Part shown: positions 8,491 through 17,388 of the stretch, piece after piece
How positions within the stretch are numbered: position 1 is the stretch's first letter
Layout of the letters: every line of letters begins with the position of its first letter
NCBI GenBank assembly: GCA_009928665.1
Contig: SACF01000020.1
Location: forward strand, 1 to 64,000
Length of the DNA stretch: 64,000 nt
Source: Alphaproteobacteria bacterium
Lineage (GTDB): Bacteria; Bacteroidota; Bacteroidia; Bacteroidales; FEN-979
Direction of reading: 5' to 3'
The notes under the pieces: model-generated
What the model was told of the DNA's origin: nothing
Database searches by the model: none
What the model saw: only the letters and a program-made list of their open reading frames with translations
Made by a program: the position numbers and the translations under genes

Positions 8491-8547
8491 GAAGGAAATT
8501 TTAATCTGTCAAGTTTAGTTGTCGGTGATTTCCATCTGCATCTGGCG

Positions 8548-8555
8548 TACCTTTG
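8548..8555 (+). promoter_or_regulatory. -7 box of the CotH-like gene
   Basis: TACCTTTG matches TAnnTTTG and lies 16 bases before ATG 8572. The -33 TTG is not at a good distance, so only the -7 element is clear. Confidence 0.5.
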
Positions 8556-8571
8556 CAAAAATGAAGATCCC

Positions 8572-10101
8572 ATGACCAGATTTTGGCAACCGTTGTTATT
8601 CCTGCTCGCATGCACCATTCCGGCTATTGCCCAGAATACCCTGTACGATGAAACCAGGGTGCCTTCCATCTATATTTCCATCGACGAAGACTCGCTGGCC
8701 TATATCTATGCCAACGTCCTTTCCGATCATTATTTCAGCGCCCGCTTTATCTTCGATGATACGGAACGCCGGGATACGCTCGAATCGGCCGGCTTCAGAC
8801 TGAGAGGCAACACGTCGCGCTACGCGAAAAAGAAATCGTTCAAGATCAGCTTCAATGAATATGTCTCCGGCCGCAAGTACCAGGGGGTTAAAAAGCTGAA
8901 CCTGCTGGGTGAACACAACGACCCGACCATGATCCGCGAAAAGCTCTATTACCATTTGTGGAAAAAGTCGGGAATGCCCGAACGGCGAGCCAATTTCGTG
9001 AAGGTGTTTATCAACGATGTCTATTACGGGTTGTACACCAACGCCGAAGAGATGGATAAAGAGTGGCTGGGCCGCGTATATCCCGACAAAACCGGGAATC
9101 TCTACAAATGCACCTACCCCGCCGATCTCGTTTACCTGGGACTGAACCAGCAGGTTTATAAAGATCTGCAAAACAGCACCGCCACGGGAGGCAGGGTTTA
9201 TGAACTGGAAACCAACAAGGAGGAAGATGATTATGCCCGGCTGGTCGATCTCATCGCGACCCTCAATCATAAACCCGACTCGGTTTTCACGGCACAAATT
9301 GCCGCTATTCTTGATGTGAACCGCTTCCTGAAATCCCTGGCGCTGGATGTGGCAACCGGCAACTGGGATGACTATGGTTACAACCGCAACAACTTCTATC
9401 TGTACGACCGCCCCGATAATTCCCTTTTTGAATTCATCACCTATGATCCCGACAATACCTTCGGAGTCGACTGGTCGGGAATTGACTGGACCACCCGGAA
9501 CTGCCTTCAATGGCTTAACCCCGAACTCAACCTGCCGCTGGCTGAAAAAATCCTCGCGGTTCCGCAGTTTTTCGAAAAGTATAAAGAATATCTCGATACC
9601 GTGGCCCGACATATCATTGAGCCCGATTCCGTTTTCCCGTATATCGATTCCTTGAAAACCCTGATAACCCCTGCTGCCATTGCCGATACCTTCAGGTGCC
9701 TCGATTACGGCTATACGGTAGCCTCCTTCGAAAACGGGTTCGTTCAAAAGGTCGACGCGCATACGCCCTATGGCATCAAGCCTTTTCTTTCCAAACGAAA
9801 AGAATACATTTTAAAACAACTCCATCCTTCAGGAACCGCCGATCCGGATCCGGCTTCACCGATCTCCGTGTCACCCAATCCGGTAAATGATTTCTTCGTC
9901 CTCACAACCGGCATCAGTCCGGCCAAACCTTTTCAGGTCGAAATCTATGACCTGACAGGCCGGCTGAACATGACGGTCCGGGTTGAGCCTTCCGGCAGCA
10001 GCGCCATTCAGATCGACGCCTCAGGGTTGTCGTCGGGCCTTCACCTGATACGGATATCCCATGAATCGGGAACCATAACCGGAAAATTTATCAAGAACTG
10101 A
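8572..10101 (+). CDS. CotH kinase-family protein with T9SS sorting domain
   Basis: 509 residues from ATG 8572, chosen because MTRFWQPLLFLLACTIPAIAQ is a signal peptide and a TAnnTTTG box lies just upstream; the longer frame from 8458 starts inside the palindromic repeat. The body has CotH-family landmarks: FRLRGNTSRYAKKKSFKISF, LNLLGEHNDPTMIREKL, YGLYTNAEEMDKEWL, GNWDDYGYNRNNFYLYD and TYDPDNTFGVD. CotH proteins are atypical kinases that phosphorylate proteins. The last 75 residues (SVSPNPVNDFFVL ... GLHLIRISHESG) form a type IX secretion C-terminal domain, so the protein should be exported across the outer membrane. Substrate unknown. Confidence 0.85.
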   Translation: MTRFWQPLLFLLACTIPAIAQNTLYDETRVPSIYISIDEDSLAYIYANVLSDHYFSARFIFDDTERRDTLESAGFRLRGNTSRYAKKKSFKISFNEYVSGRKYQGVKKLNLLGEHNDPTMIREKLYYHLWKKSGMPERRANFVKVFINDVYYGLYTNAEEMDKEWLGRVYPDKTGNLYKCTYPADLVYLGLNQQVYKDLQNSTATGGRVYELETNKEEDDYARLVDLIATLNHKPDSVFTAQIAAILDVNRFLKSLALDVATGNWDDYGYNRNNFYLYDRPDNSLFEFITYDPDNTFGVDWSGIDWTTRNCLQWLNPELNLPLAEKILAVPQFFEKYKEYLDTVARHIIEPDSVFPYIDSLKTLITPAAIADTFRCLDYGYTVASFENGFVQKVDAHTPYGIKPFLSKRKEYILKQLHPSGTADPDPASPISVSPNPVNDFFVLTTGISPAKPFQVEIYDLTGRLNMTVRVEPSGSSAIQIDASGLSSGLHLIRISHESGTITGKFIKN

Positions 10102-10301
10102 TACCGAGTCAAAAAAGGAAAACCACCGTAAATTCAGGCGCCTTTGAAAGACCCGGTTTTTTGGGCGATCGCTTCACCTCCGATAGCGTTTTCACTGCTT
10201 CAGTACACCGTCAGATCCTTCGTAATTCACATGCTTTTAATAATGAATTTTGGGATAAAAAACCTATCTTAGCTGACTGGCTTTTATTACATGAACAGAC
10301 C

Positions 10302-10694
10302 ATGAATATCGAATTAAGCCCACAATACATTGATTTTTTCAGGGATGTGAAGGATAAGATCCGTTCTTCACAATACGAGGCGGCTAAGGCAGTAAATACA
10401 GCCATCATTAAACTCTACTGGGATATTGGCAGCAGCCTGTCGGAAAAGATGAAGTCGGGCTGGGGAAAGTCAATTGTGGAGACCCTGTCGGGGGACATCC
10501 AGAAGGAATTTCCGGGGATAAAAGGCTTCAGCAGCACAAATTTGTGGTACATGAAGCAGTTTTTTGAAGAATATTGCCACTCCGAAATTCTCCAACCATT
10601 GGTTGGGGAAATCAGTTGGGCAAAGCATTTAATTATAATGACCAAATGCAAAAATATTCAGGAACCATCCGATTCATTCTTGATGGACGGGTAA
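10302..10694 (+). pseudogene. Truncated YhcG/DUF1016 N-terminal domain
   Basis: 130 residues from ATG 10302. The sequence YIDFFRDVKDKIRSSQYEAA, LYWDIGSSLSEKM, GWGKSIVETLSGDIQKEFPG and LWYMKQFFEEY is the DUF1016 N-terminal helical domain of YhcG-type PDDEXK nucleases. The family continues with a PDDEXK catalytic domain of roughly 200 residues. Here homology stops at about KHLIIMTKCKN (base 10656) and the frame ends a few codons later. The last 49 bases overlap the start of xdhA in another frame, so the break coincides with the beginning of the purine locus. TATCTTAG at 10265-10272 is a one-mismatch -7 box. Confidence 0.75.
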
Positions 10695-12142
10695 TGGAAG
10701 TAAACTTCGCCGAAGCCCCGGGCGTTAGTCCTGCCACCACCCTGCTCGATTTCATCCGCTCCATACCCGGTCATACCGGAACCAAGGAGGGATGCGGGAT
10801 GGGCGATTGCGGCGCCTGCACGGTGGTGTTGGCTGATGTTACCGACGGGGAAGCCTTGAATTACCGGACTGTCAACGCCTGCCTGATTCTGTTGCCCATG
10901 GTCCATGGAAAACAGGTCATCACCATTGAGAATCTTGCACAGAGAATTTCAGGGGAGCTGCGGCTTCATCCCGTTCAGGAACTACTGGTCGGTCACCATG
11001 CCATCCAATGCGGGTACTGCACGCCGGGCGTCACCATGTCGATGTTCGGAATCTTTAAAGACAGGGCAACAGCGAACCCGGAAGAGATCGGCCTTGCACT
11101 GTCGGGAAACCTCTGCCGGTGTACCGGGTACGAAAAGATCAGAGAAGCTGCCATGCAGATCGGCGGAATGGCGGATGATGATCAGTTTGTCGCCTCCCGG
11201 CCAGAGATAGTAACCCGGTTAAAGGCGATTGCCGAAGATACAAGTACCCTTGTTATCAGGAACGGGAAGGGGTTTTACCTTAAACCCTTTTTGCTCCGGG
11301 AAGCCCTCGATCTTAAAAATCAGCATCCCGGCGCTATCCTCCTGAGCGGCGCCACCGATCTGACGCTGAAACACACCGATCGTGAAAAGCGGGACCTCAC
11401 CTATCTTGACTTGGGCGCTGTGAAGGAATTGCAAACCATTTCCACCGGTGATGACCACTTCCGGATCGGGGCCGCGGTGACCATCGAACAGCTCAGGCTC
11501 TTTTCAAAGGTCAACCTGCCACCGTTGTTCCGGATTCTGAACCGCTTCGGATCCCAACAGATCAGAAATGTGGCCACGCTGGCAGGAAATATCGGATCTG
11601 CATCACCGATCGGCGATACGCTTCCGCTGCTCATTGCTTGCGGGGCATCCGTCACGGTCGCCTCTTCCGTTGCGGTACGGAGCGTAAGCCTGGAAGATTT
11701 CATCACCGGGTATCATCAGACTCAAATCGGTCAGGATGAAATCATCACAGGAACCCGTATTCCGAAACCGGAACCCGGGCATGTGTTTCAATCCTATAAG
11801 ATTTCGAGGCGAAATCAGGTGGATATTTCGACGGTCAGCGCCGGGTTCAGGCTGTTTATTACAGATGGAATTGTTACTTCGGTCATCCTGGCCTACGGTG
11901 GCATGGACAAAATCCCGCGGCGTGCCCGTCATGCCGAAGCCGCGTTAACAGGAAAGAACTGGACCCGTGAAACCGTGGAACTTGCCATGAAAGCCCTTTC
12001 GAACGACTTTTCTCCCTATTCCGATACCAGGGCAGGCGCAGCGTACCGGATGTCCGTAGCCCGTAACCTTCTTTTGAAGTTTTTTCTTGAATATTCCCCT
12101 GATAAAACAGATCATTTAATTTCAGATCAGGATCATGGCTGA
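10646..12142 (+). CDS. xdhA: Xanthine dehydrogenase FeS/FAD subunit
   Basis: 498 residues from ATG 10646. Residues 5-90 are a plant-type ferredoxin domain with C50, C55 and C58 (KEGCGMGDCGAC) and a fourth Cys in NACLILL. The second [2Fe-2S] domain has IQCGYCTPGV and LCRCTGYEKI. From about residue 195 comes the FAD domain with LLSGATDLTL, TLAGNIGSASPIGDTLP and a C-terminal CO_deh_flav part. This is the XdhA type, where FeS and FAD domains are fused. It overlaps xdhB by eight bases, so the two are coupled. It oxidises purines together with XdhB, passing electrons from the molybdenum site via FeS to FAD. The start lies in the tail of the truncated YhcG gene, and no separate promoter is visible. 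Confidence 0.9.
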   Translation: MQKYSGTIRFILDGRVMEVNFAEAPGVSPATTLLDFIRSIPGHTGTKEGCGMGDCGACTVVLADVTDGEALNYRTVNACLILLPMVHGKQVITIENLAQRISGELRLHPVQELLVGHHAIQCGYCTPGVTMSMFGIFKDRATANPEEIGLALSGNLCRCTGYEKIREAAMQIGGMADDDQFVASRPEIVTRLKAIAEDTSTLVIRNGKGFYLKPFLLREALDLKNQHPGAILLSGATDLTLKHTDREKRDLTYLDLGAVKELQTISTGDDHFRIGAAVTIEQLRLFSKVNLPPLFRILNRFGSQQIRNVATLAGNIGSASPIGDTLPLLIACGASVTVASSVAVRSVSLEDFITGYHQTQIGQDEIITGTRIPKPEPGHVFQSYKISRRNQVDISTVSAGFRLFITDGIVTSVILAYGGMDKIPRRARHAEAALTGKNWTRETVELAMKALSNDFSPYSDTRAGAAYRMSVARNLLLKFFLEYSPDKTDHLISDQDHG

Positions 12143-14465
12143 AGATTCGACCTATACTGACCTGCTGTTGCACGTAACCGGTGAGGCGGTATTTACCGGC
12201 GACCGGCATGCCGGTTCAAAGATGCTTTACGGAAAGGTGGTGACCAGCACAGAAGCTAACGCCCGGATCAAATCGATGGATATAACGCGGGCTTTTAAAC
12301 TGCCCGGAGTATGTTGTATTTTGTCAGCCGGCGATATTCCCGGTGAAAACCAGCTGGGCACCGTGATCGCAGATGAATATTGCCTGGCGCCTGCAGCGGT
12401 GACTTTCCGGGGACAGGCAATAGCGCTGATTGCAGCCGAAAGCCGGGAAACCGCAGAGGAGGCCGCCGGATTGATCAGGATCAGCTATGAACCGCTTGAA
12501 CCGGTGACGGACCTGGAAACGGCGATGATGAAAAATATGCTGATCGCCCCGCAGCGAAGGATCGTACGCGGTGACCCGCAAACGGCGCTGGAAAAGGCTC
12601 CACACGTTTTAAACGGACGCCTCGCGACCGGATCGCAGGAACACTGGTATCTTGAGACCCAATCGGCGCTTGCGGTTCCGGGTGAAGGAACCGGGATGAA
12701 GGTTTATACGTCCAGCCAGGCTCCATCAGAAACACAAATGGTGGTTGCACGGGTTCTGGGACTCAGAAAAAACCAGGTTGAAGTTGAGGTCAACCGCATC
12801 GGGGGCGGTTTCGGTGGTAAAGAAACCCAGGCAAATCACATTGCGGCCTGGGCAGCGCTCCTGGCCCATGCCACACGGCTTCCCGTGCGGCTCCAGCTCC
12901 GCAGAACCGACGACCAGCGCATCACCGGTAAGCGTCACCGCTTCATTTCAGATTATACCATCGGATTCGATGATTCCGGGAAAATCCTGGCGTATCGCGT
13001 AGCCTTGAATGCCGACGCGGGAGCCGCTACCGACCTTTCGATGGCCATCCTCGAACGCGCCATGCTTCACGCCGATAATGCCTATTTCCTTCCCGATGTT
13101 GAGATCCTTGGACGGGCCTACCGGACCAACCTTCCTTCCAATACTGCTTTCAGGGGGTTCGGCGGACCGCAGGGCATGGCCGTGATCGAACAGGCCATCG
13201 ACCGGGTAGCGCGTTTCCTGGGAAAGGATGCGGCATCGGTTCGTCAGGTTAATTTTTACACACCTTCGCATCAGACGACGCCTTACGGACAAATTCTACC
13301 AGACAATCACCTGCAAACCATGTTCGACCGGCTTGTGGAATCCGCTCAATATTTTGAAAGACGAAAACGGACCGATGATTTCAACAGTCGTAACCGGTAC
13401 TTTAAAAAGGGAATCGCCCTTACTCCGGTCAAATTCGGGATCTCTTTTACAACCTCCCACCTGAACCAGGCCGGGGCGCTGGTCTCTGTTTACACCGACG
13501 GAAGCGTGGCGGTTAATCATGGCGGAACCGAGATGGGACAGGGTTTGCATGAAAAAATCCGCACCATCGCCGCGAAAGAGTTTGGCATTGACCTATCCAT
13601 GATCACCATCACCCCGACCAATACCACGAAAGTCCCCAATACCCCGCCAACGGCAGCATCCAGCGGCAGCGACCTGAACGGGATGGCCGTGAAAAACGCC
13701 ATCGATTCCCTGAAAAAAAGATTGATCCCGCTTGCCATCGAAGAACTGGCCAACCGCAACGGTGGAATCAGTCGCGCCGCTGAAACCATCCTGTTCAACG
13801 ATAATTCAATCTTTTCCGGCTCCGATCCTGGTATTCGCATCCCCTTCCCGGCGTTGTGCCACAAAGCCTTCCTGAAGCAGATCAGTCTGAGCAGCACCGG
13901 CTTTTATTCCACCCCGGGCCTGTTCTTTGACCGGGAGAAAGGCGAAGGAGTGCCGTTCCACTATTTTGCTTACGGAATGGCCGTTTCGGAAGTGATGGTC
14001 GATCTGCTGACCGGTGAACACACGTTGTTGCGTTGTGATATTTTGCATGATACAGGTCGCTCCATCCATGAGCAGATCGACCGGGGGCAAATCACCGGGG
14101 GTTTTATCCAGGGAGCTGGCTGGTGTACCCTCGAAGAGATCAAATGGGACAAGAACGGTTCCCTCCTCACGGATGGTCCGGATACTTACAAAATACCCAC
14201 CATCGGCGACATTCCCTCCATTTTCCTGATCGATCTTCTGGAAAACGCTCCCTGCAAAGGAACCATCCATTCGAGCAAAGCGGTGGGCGAACCGCCGTTC
14301 ATGCTTGGTTTGTCGGTCTGGCTCGCCATCAAGGATGCCATTTCGGCCTCAGGGAATCATGAAACAGAACCTGAATATACGCTTCCGGCCACCGGGGAAG
14401 TCATCCTGAAATCAATAGAAGACATAATTAAAAGGTGTCCGGCAACGTTCAATCGTAAATCGTAA
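12135..14465 (+). CDS. xdhB: Xanthine dehydrogenase molybdopterin subunit
   Basis: 776 residues. The N-terminal domain (GEAVFTGDRHAGSKMLYGKV, LSAGDIPGENQLG) is the aldehyde-oxidase/xanthine-dehydrogenase a/b hammerhead. The molybdenum cofactor region follows with GGGFGGKETQ, NTAFRGFGGPQGM, GGTEMGQGLHEKI and near the end AVGEPPFMLGLSVW, whose Glu corresponds to the catalytic Glu of the family. Length fits XdhB. It hydroxylates a purine ring (hypoxanthine or xanthine); in this locus it could also run toward urate reduction. The last five codons (FNRKS) and the stop are built from the dispersed AATCGTAAATC repeat, so the C-terminus may be slightly altered from the ancestral one. Confidence 0.9.
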   Translation: MAEDSTYTDLLLHVTGEAVFTGDRHAGSKMLYGKVVTSTEANARIKSMDITRAFKLPGVCCILSAGDIPGENQLGTVIADEYCLAPAAVTFRGQAIALIAAESRETAEEAAGLIRISYEPLEPVTDLETAMMKNMLIAPQRRIVRGDPQTALEKAPHVLNGRLATGSQEHWYLETQSALAVPGEGTGMKVYTSSQAPSETQMVVARVLGLRKNQVEVEVNRIGGGFGGKETQANHIAAWAALLAHATRLPVRLQLRRTDDQRITGKRHRFISDYTIGFDDSGKILAYRVALNADAGAATDLSMAILERAMLHADNAYFLPDVEILGRAYRTNLPSNTAFRGFGGPQGMAVIEQAIDRVARFLGKDAASVRQVNFYTPSHQTTPYGQILPDNHLQTMFDRLVESAQYFERRKRTDDFNSRNRYFKKGIALTPVKFGISFTTSHLNQAGALVSVYTDGSVAVNHGGTEMGQGLHEKIRTIAAKEFGIDLSMITITPTNTTKVPNTPPTAASSGSDLNGMAVKNAIDSLKKRLIPLAIEELANRNGGISRAAETILFNDNSIFSGSDPGIRIPFPALCHKAFLKQISLSSTGFYSTPGLFFDREKGEGVPFHYFAYGMAVSEVMVDLLTGEHTLLRCDILHDTGRSIHEQIDRGQITGGFIQGAGWCTLEEIKWDKNGSLLTDGPDTYKIPTIGDIPSIFLIDLLENAPCKGTIHSSKAVGEPPFMLGLSVWLAIKDAISASGNHETEPEYTLPATGEVILKSIEDIIKRCPATFNRKS

Positions 14466-14486
14466 ATCATGTCAATCGTAAATTTT
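14448..14486. repeat. AATCGTAAATC dispersed repeat, copy 1
   Basis: Holds AATCGTAAATCGTAAATC, then ATGTCAATCGTAAATTTTA. The same word is found inverted or direct at 51770-51821 and 63911-63958. It includes the xdhB stop codon. Confidence 0.65.
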
Positions 14487-14534
14487 AATTGTCTTTATAT
14501 AATCATTTTTCCTTCAATATCTGGCAAAGGATCT

Positions 14535-14565
14535 CCCTCCCCTTGAAGGGGAGGGCGGGGAGGGG
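14535..14565 (+). promoter_or_regulatory. G-rich stem-loop and G-quadruplex candidate before ygeY
   Basis: CCCTCCCCTT at 14535-14544 pairs perfectly with AAGGGGAGGG at 14546-14555. From 14548 the plus strand reads GGGGAGGGCGGGGAGGGG, four G-runs with single-base loops, a strong G-quadruplex pattern. It lies about 65 bases before the ygeY start, so it could shape the xdhB-ygeY transcript. Function is inferred only. Confidence 0.5.
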
Positions 14566-14628
14566 TCATAAATCCGCCCCGAAAACATCAACTTGCTTAA
14601 AGGGGATAAGCAATCAAATTAATTATTG

Positions 14629-15837
14629 ATGAATAAGATGTTCAATAAAATCAAAGATCTGTCGGAAAACTACGCCTCCCTGACGGCGGAAAACCTGTCG
14701 AAACTGGTGCGGATCAAATCGCTGAGCGCCAACGAAAAGGAGGTAGCTGCGGAACTGATGAACCAGATGAAGGAGGCAGGTTTTGATGAGGTAAGAACCG
14801 ATGGGCTCGGCAACGTGATGGGTCGGATCGGATCCGGAAAAAAAATCCTGGTTTTTGACGGGCACATCGACACCGTTGACCAGGGCAACAGGGCCAACTG
14901 GAGTTCAGATCCCTTCTCCGGAGAAATCCGCGACGGCTTTGTTCATGGCCGCGGAACGGTGGATCAGAAGGGAGGCGTTGCATCGTTCGTAACCGCCGGC
15001 CGCATCCTGAAGGATCTGGCATTCGACGGTGATCTTACGGTATGGTTCACGGGAACCGTAATGGAAGAAGACTGTGACGGCCTGTGCTGGAAATATCTCA
15101 TTGAGAAGGAACACATTCATCCCCATTGGGTCGTGATCACTGAGCCCACCAATCTCGGGATTTACAGGGGTCATCGGGGAAGGATGGAGATGGAGGTGAC
15201 CTTTCGGGGGATCTCATCACACGGTTCGGCTCCGGAACGGGGGAAAAATGCAATCTACATGGCCGCCCGGGTTTGTCTGGAAATCGAAAAACTGAATGCA
15301 TCATTGACAAAGGATGATTTCCTGGGAGAAGGGAGCATCACCGTTACCGAATTCGTTTCGGGAAGTCCCTCCCTGTGCGCGGTTGCCGATTTTGCCCGGA
15401 TTCATCTCGACCGGCGTCTCACCTGGGGTGAAACACAGGAATCGGCGCTCGCGGAGATTAAAAATATCATCGGGGATATGGATGCCGAAGTCAGGGTCCT
15501 GAATTATGAGGAAACCGCCTACACAGGCCTCCGCTATGGTATGGAAAAATATTATCCCACCTGGAAGATGGAGGAGTCGCATCCCCTGGTCGAAGCCGCG
15601 CGTCAAACTTTCACCCACCTGTTCGGGTCGGATCCGGTCATCGACAAGTGGACCTTTTCAACCAACGGCGTCACCATCAATGGTTATTATCAGATACCCT
15701 GCATCGGGTTTGGTCCCGGCAATGAAATACTGGCCCACGCCCCGGATGAAAAAGTCAGTATCGGTGATCTTACTACGGCATCGGCTTTTTATGCAGCTCT
15801 TTGTTACCTCTTGTCCGAACCGAACGGAAAGGATTGA
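14629..15837 (+). CDS. ygeY: YgeY-family M20 hydrolase
   Basis: 402 residues from ATG 14629; the TTG at 14626 is a less likely start. It is a metallo-aminoacylase/peptidase of the M20 fold: DGHIDTV (metal His and general-base Asp), GRGTVDQKGG (bridging Asp), MEEDCDG (catalytic Glu and metal ligand), TEPTNLG and, near the C-terminus, ILAHAPDEKV (metal His). The dimerisation domain sits at about 185-300 (GISSHGSAPERGKNA). This matches YgeY, known from selenium-linked and urate-degradation clusters, where it is expected to cut an amide or ureido intermediate. It follows xdhB by 163 bases and precedes ygeW by 87. Confidence 0.88.
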   Translation: MNKMFNKIKDLSENYASLTAENLSKLVRIKSLSANEKEVAAELMNQMKEAGFDEVRTDGLGNVMGRIGSGKKILVFDGHIDTVDQGNRANWSSDPFSGEIRDGFVHGRGTVDQKGGVASFVTAGRILKDLAFDGDLTVWFTGTVMEEDCDGLCWKYLIEKEHIHPHWVVITEPTNLGIYRGHRGRMEMEVTFRGISSHGSAPERGKNAIYMAARVCLEIEKLNASLTKDDFLGEGSITVTEFVSGSPSLCAVADFARIHLDRRLTWGETQESALAEIKNIIGDMDAEVRVLNYEETAYTGLRYGMEKYYPTWKMEESHPLVEAARQTFTHLFGSDPVIDKWTFSTNGVTINGYYQIPCIGFGPGNEILAHAPDEKVSIGDLTTASAFYAALCYLLSEPNGKD

Positions 15838-15924
15838 TTTTTTGTCATTGAAGAAAACACAGGGTGAATGTGGATTTTCAATTAAGGAACAAAGAGAATT
15901 CACGAATTCAAAATCACTTCAGGT

Positions 15925-17118
15925 ATGGATGGAAAATTTAAGAATCTTATTGATGAAATAGCACAGATCCAGGGCAATCTGTATCACCAGGATTTTTTGC
16001 TGACCTGGGAAAAAAGTCTGGCAGATATTCGTTCGCTGCTTCTGACTGCCGAAGCGCTCATGGAACTCTACCATCAAAATGTTTCGGCGCGGGTTTTTCA
16101 ATCGGGACTGGCCATATCGCAATTCAGGGATCAGTCGACGCGTACCCGTTTTTCCTTCTCTTCTGCAGCCAACCTGTTGGGATTGACGGTTCAGGACCTT
16201 GATGAGGGCAAATCTCAGATCGCCCATGGTGAAACGGTCAGGGAGACGTCGGTCATGATCTCATTTCTGAGTGATATAATCGGGATTCGCGACGATATTT
16301 ACCTGGGAGCCGGGAACAGCTATATGCGGGAGGTAGGATCGGCGCTCGATGAAGCCTGCCGGGAGGGGGTGCTGGCGCAACGACCGGGAATTATAAATCT
16401 TCAGTGTGATATTGATCATCCGACACAAACACTGGCCGACCTGTTATTCCTGAAGACCCGGTTCGGATCGCTCGAAAACCTCAGGGGAAAGAAAATTGCG
16501 ATGAGCTGGGCCTATTCGCCCAGTTACGGGAAACCGCTTTCGGTGCCGCAGGGCATTATCGGACTGATGACCCGGCTGGGGATGCAGGTCGATCTTGCAA
16601 CTCCCCCGGGTTACGATCTGCTCCCTGAAATCACAGGGCTTGCACATAAGCAGGCTCAACAGTCGGGAGGAGGATTCCGGCAGGTCGATTCCATGCAGGA
16701 GGCATTCGAGAGCGCCGACATCGTTTACCCGAAAAGCTGGGCGCCCATGCGGGTCATGCAACAGAGAACCGTACTCTTAACTGCCGGAGATGCAACCGGA
16801 CTGAAGAAACTGGAAGCGGAATGCCTGGCCGACAATGCCCGCTTTAAAACCTGGGAATGTACCGAACAAATGATGGGGCTGACGCGCGATCGAAAGGCCG
16901 TTTACATGCACTGCCTGCCGGCCGACATTTCGGGTGTGTCGTGTAGCCAGGGTGAAGTTTCGGCGACGGTTTTTGAAAGCAACCGGACCTCTTTGTACAA
17001 GCAGGCCGGATTTAAACCGTTTATCATTGCCGCCATGATGCTGACGAACCGCTTTGAAAATCCGGCGCTCATCCTGCAGAAACTGATGGAAAACCGCACC
17101 GGGCGAATCCTGTCATGA
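15925..17118 (+). CDS. ygeW: Knotted carbamoyltransferase YgeW
   Basis: 397 residues with the full set of carbamoyltransferase landmarks: STRTRFSFSS (carbamoyl-phosphate loop), DIDHPTQTLADL (HPTQ), the Ala/Ser-Trp-Ala-Tyr segment AMSWAYSPSYGKPLSV in the second domain, and MHCLPADISGVSC (HCLP). This is the YgeW group, related to ornithine and aspartate carbamoyltransferases but with a knotted, distinct substrate site. In the urate cluster it is placed at the step that moves a carbamoyl group from a ureido intermediate to phosphate; carbamate kinase would then make ATP. No carbamate kinase gene is in this window. It ends convergent to hyuA. Confidence 0.9.
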   Translation: MDGKFKNLIDEIAQIQGNLYHQDFLLTWEKSLADIRSLLLTAEALMELYHQNVSARVFQSGLAISQFRDQSTRTRFSFSSAANLLGLTVQDLDEGKSQIAHGETVRETSVMISFLSDIIGIRDDIYLGAGNSYMREVGSALDEACREGVLAQRPGIINLQCDIDHPTQTLADLLFLKTRFGSLENLRGKKIAMSWAYSPSYGKPLSVPQGIIGLMTRLGMQVDLATPPGYDLLPEITGLAHKQAQQSGGGFRQVDSMQEAFESADIVYPKSWAPMRVMQQRTVLLTAGDATGLKKLEAECLADNARFKTWECTEQMMGLTRDRKAVYMHCLPADISGVSCSQGEVSATVFESNRTSLYKQAGFKPFIIAAMMLTNRFENPALILQKLMENRTGRILS

Positions 17119-17388
17119 ATCAGATTCGCTTCGGATTGATCAACTACCGTTTTAGTTAACCTGATTTATCCACAAAAGAAATTTTATTCTTATTTCTCTG
17201 TGAATCTCTGTGGATTCTCTGTGAACCTCTGTGTAATTGATTTTACACCGGGCTTAAATTCCAGAATTATCTACGTAAAATCAATCATAATGAAACCTGC
17301 ATTTTGCGATATGGATTTCATCGTCTTTGATTTGATAAATAAGCCTGTGTTCACGATCTGTTCGTCTGGACCAAAAACCAATATTACC
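17119..17388. other. Convergent intergenic region between ygeW and hyuA
   Basis: 270 bases between two convergent operons. It holds a run of decamer-like repeats (17195-17237) and short A/T-rich stretches, but no clear hairpin plus T-run. Frames crossing it on both strands overlap hyuA and look non-coding. Confidence 0.5.
17195..17237. repeat. Imperfect tandem repeat of TCTCTGTGAA
   Basis: TCTCTGTGAA, TCTCTGTGGA, TTCTCTGTGAA and CCTCTGTGTAA follow each other. Degenerate CTCTGTG repeats of this kind are common between genes in Bacteroidota. No role can be shown. Confidence 0.6.

Noticed and set aside
8596..9762. Long 388-codon frame opposite the CotH-like gene
   Set aside because: It is a mirror of a strongly coding plus-strand gene, with Gly/Val/Phe-rich text typical of antisense shadows.
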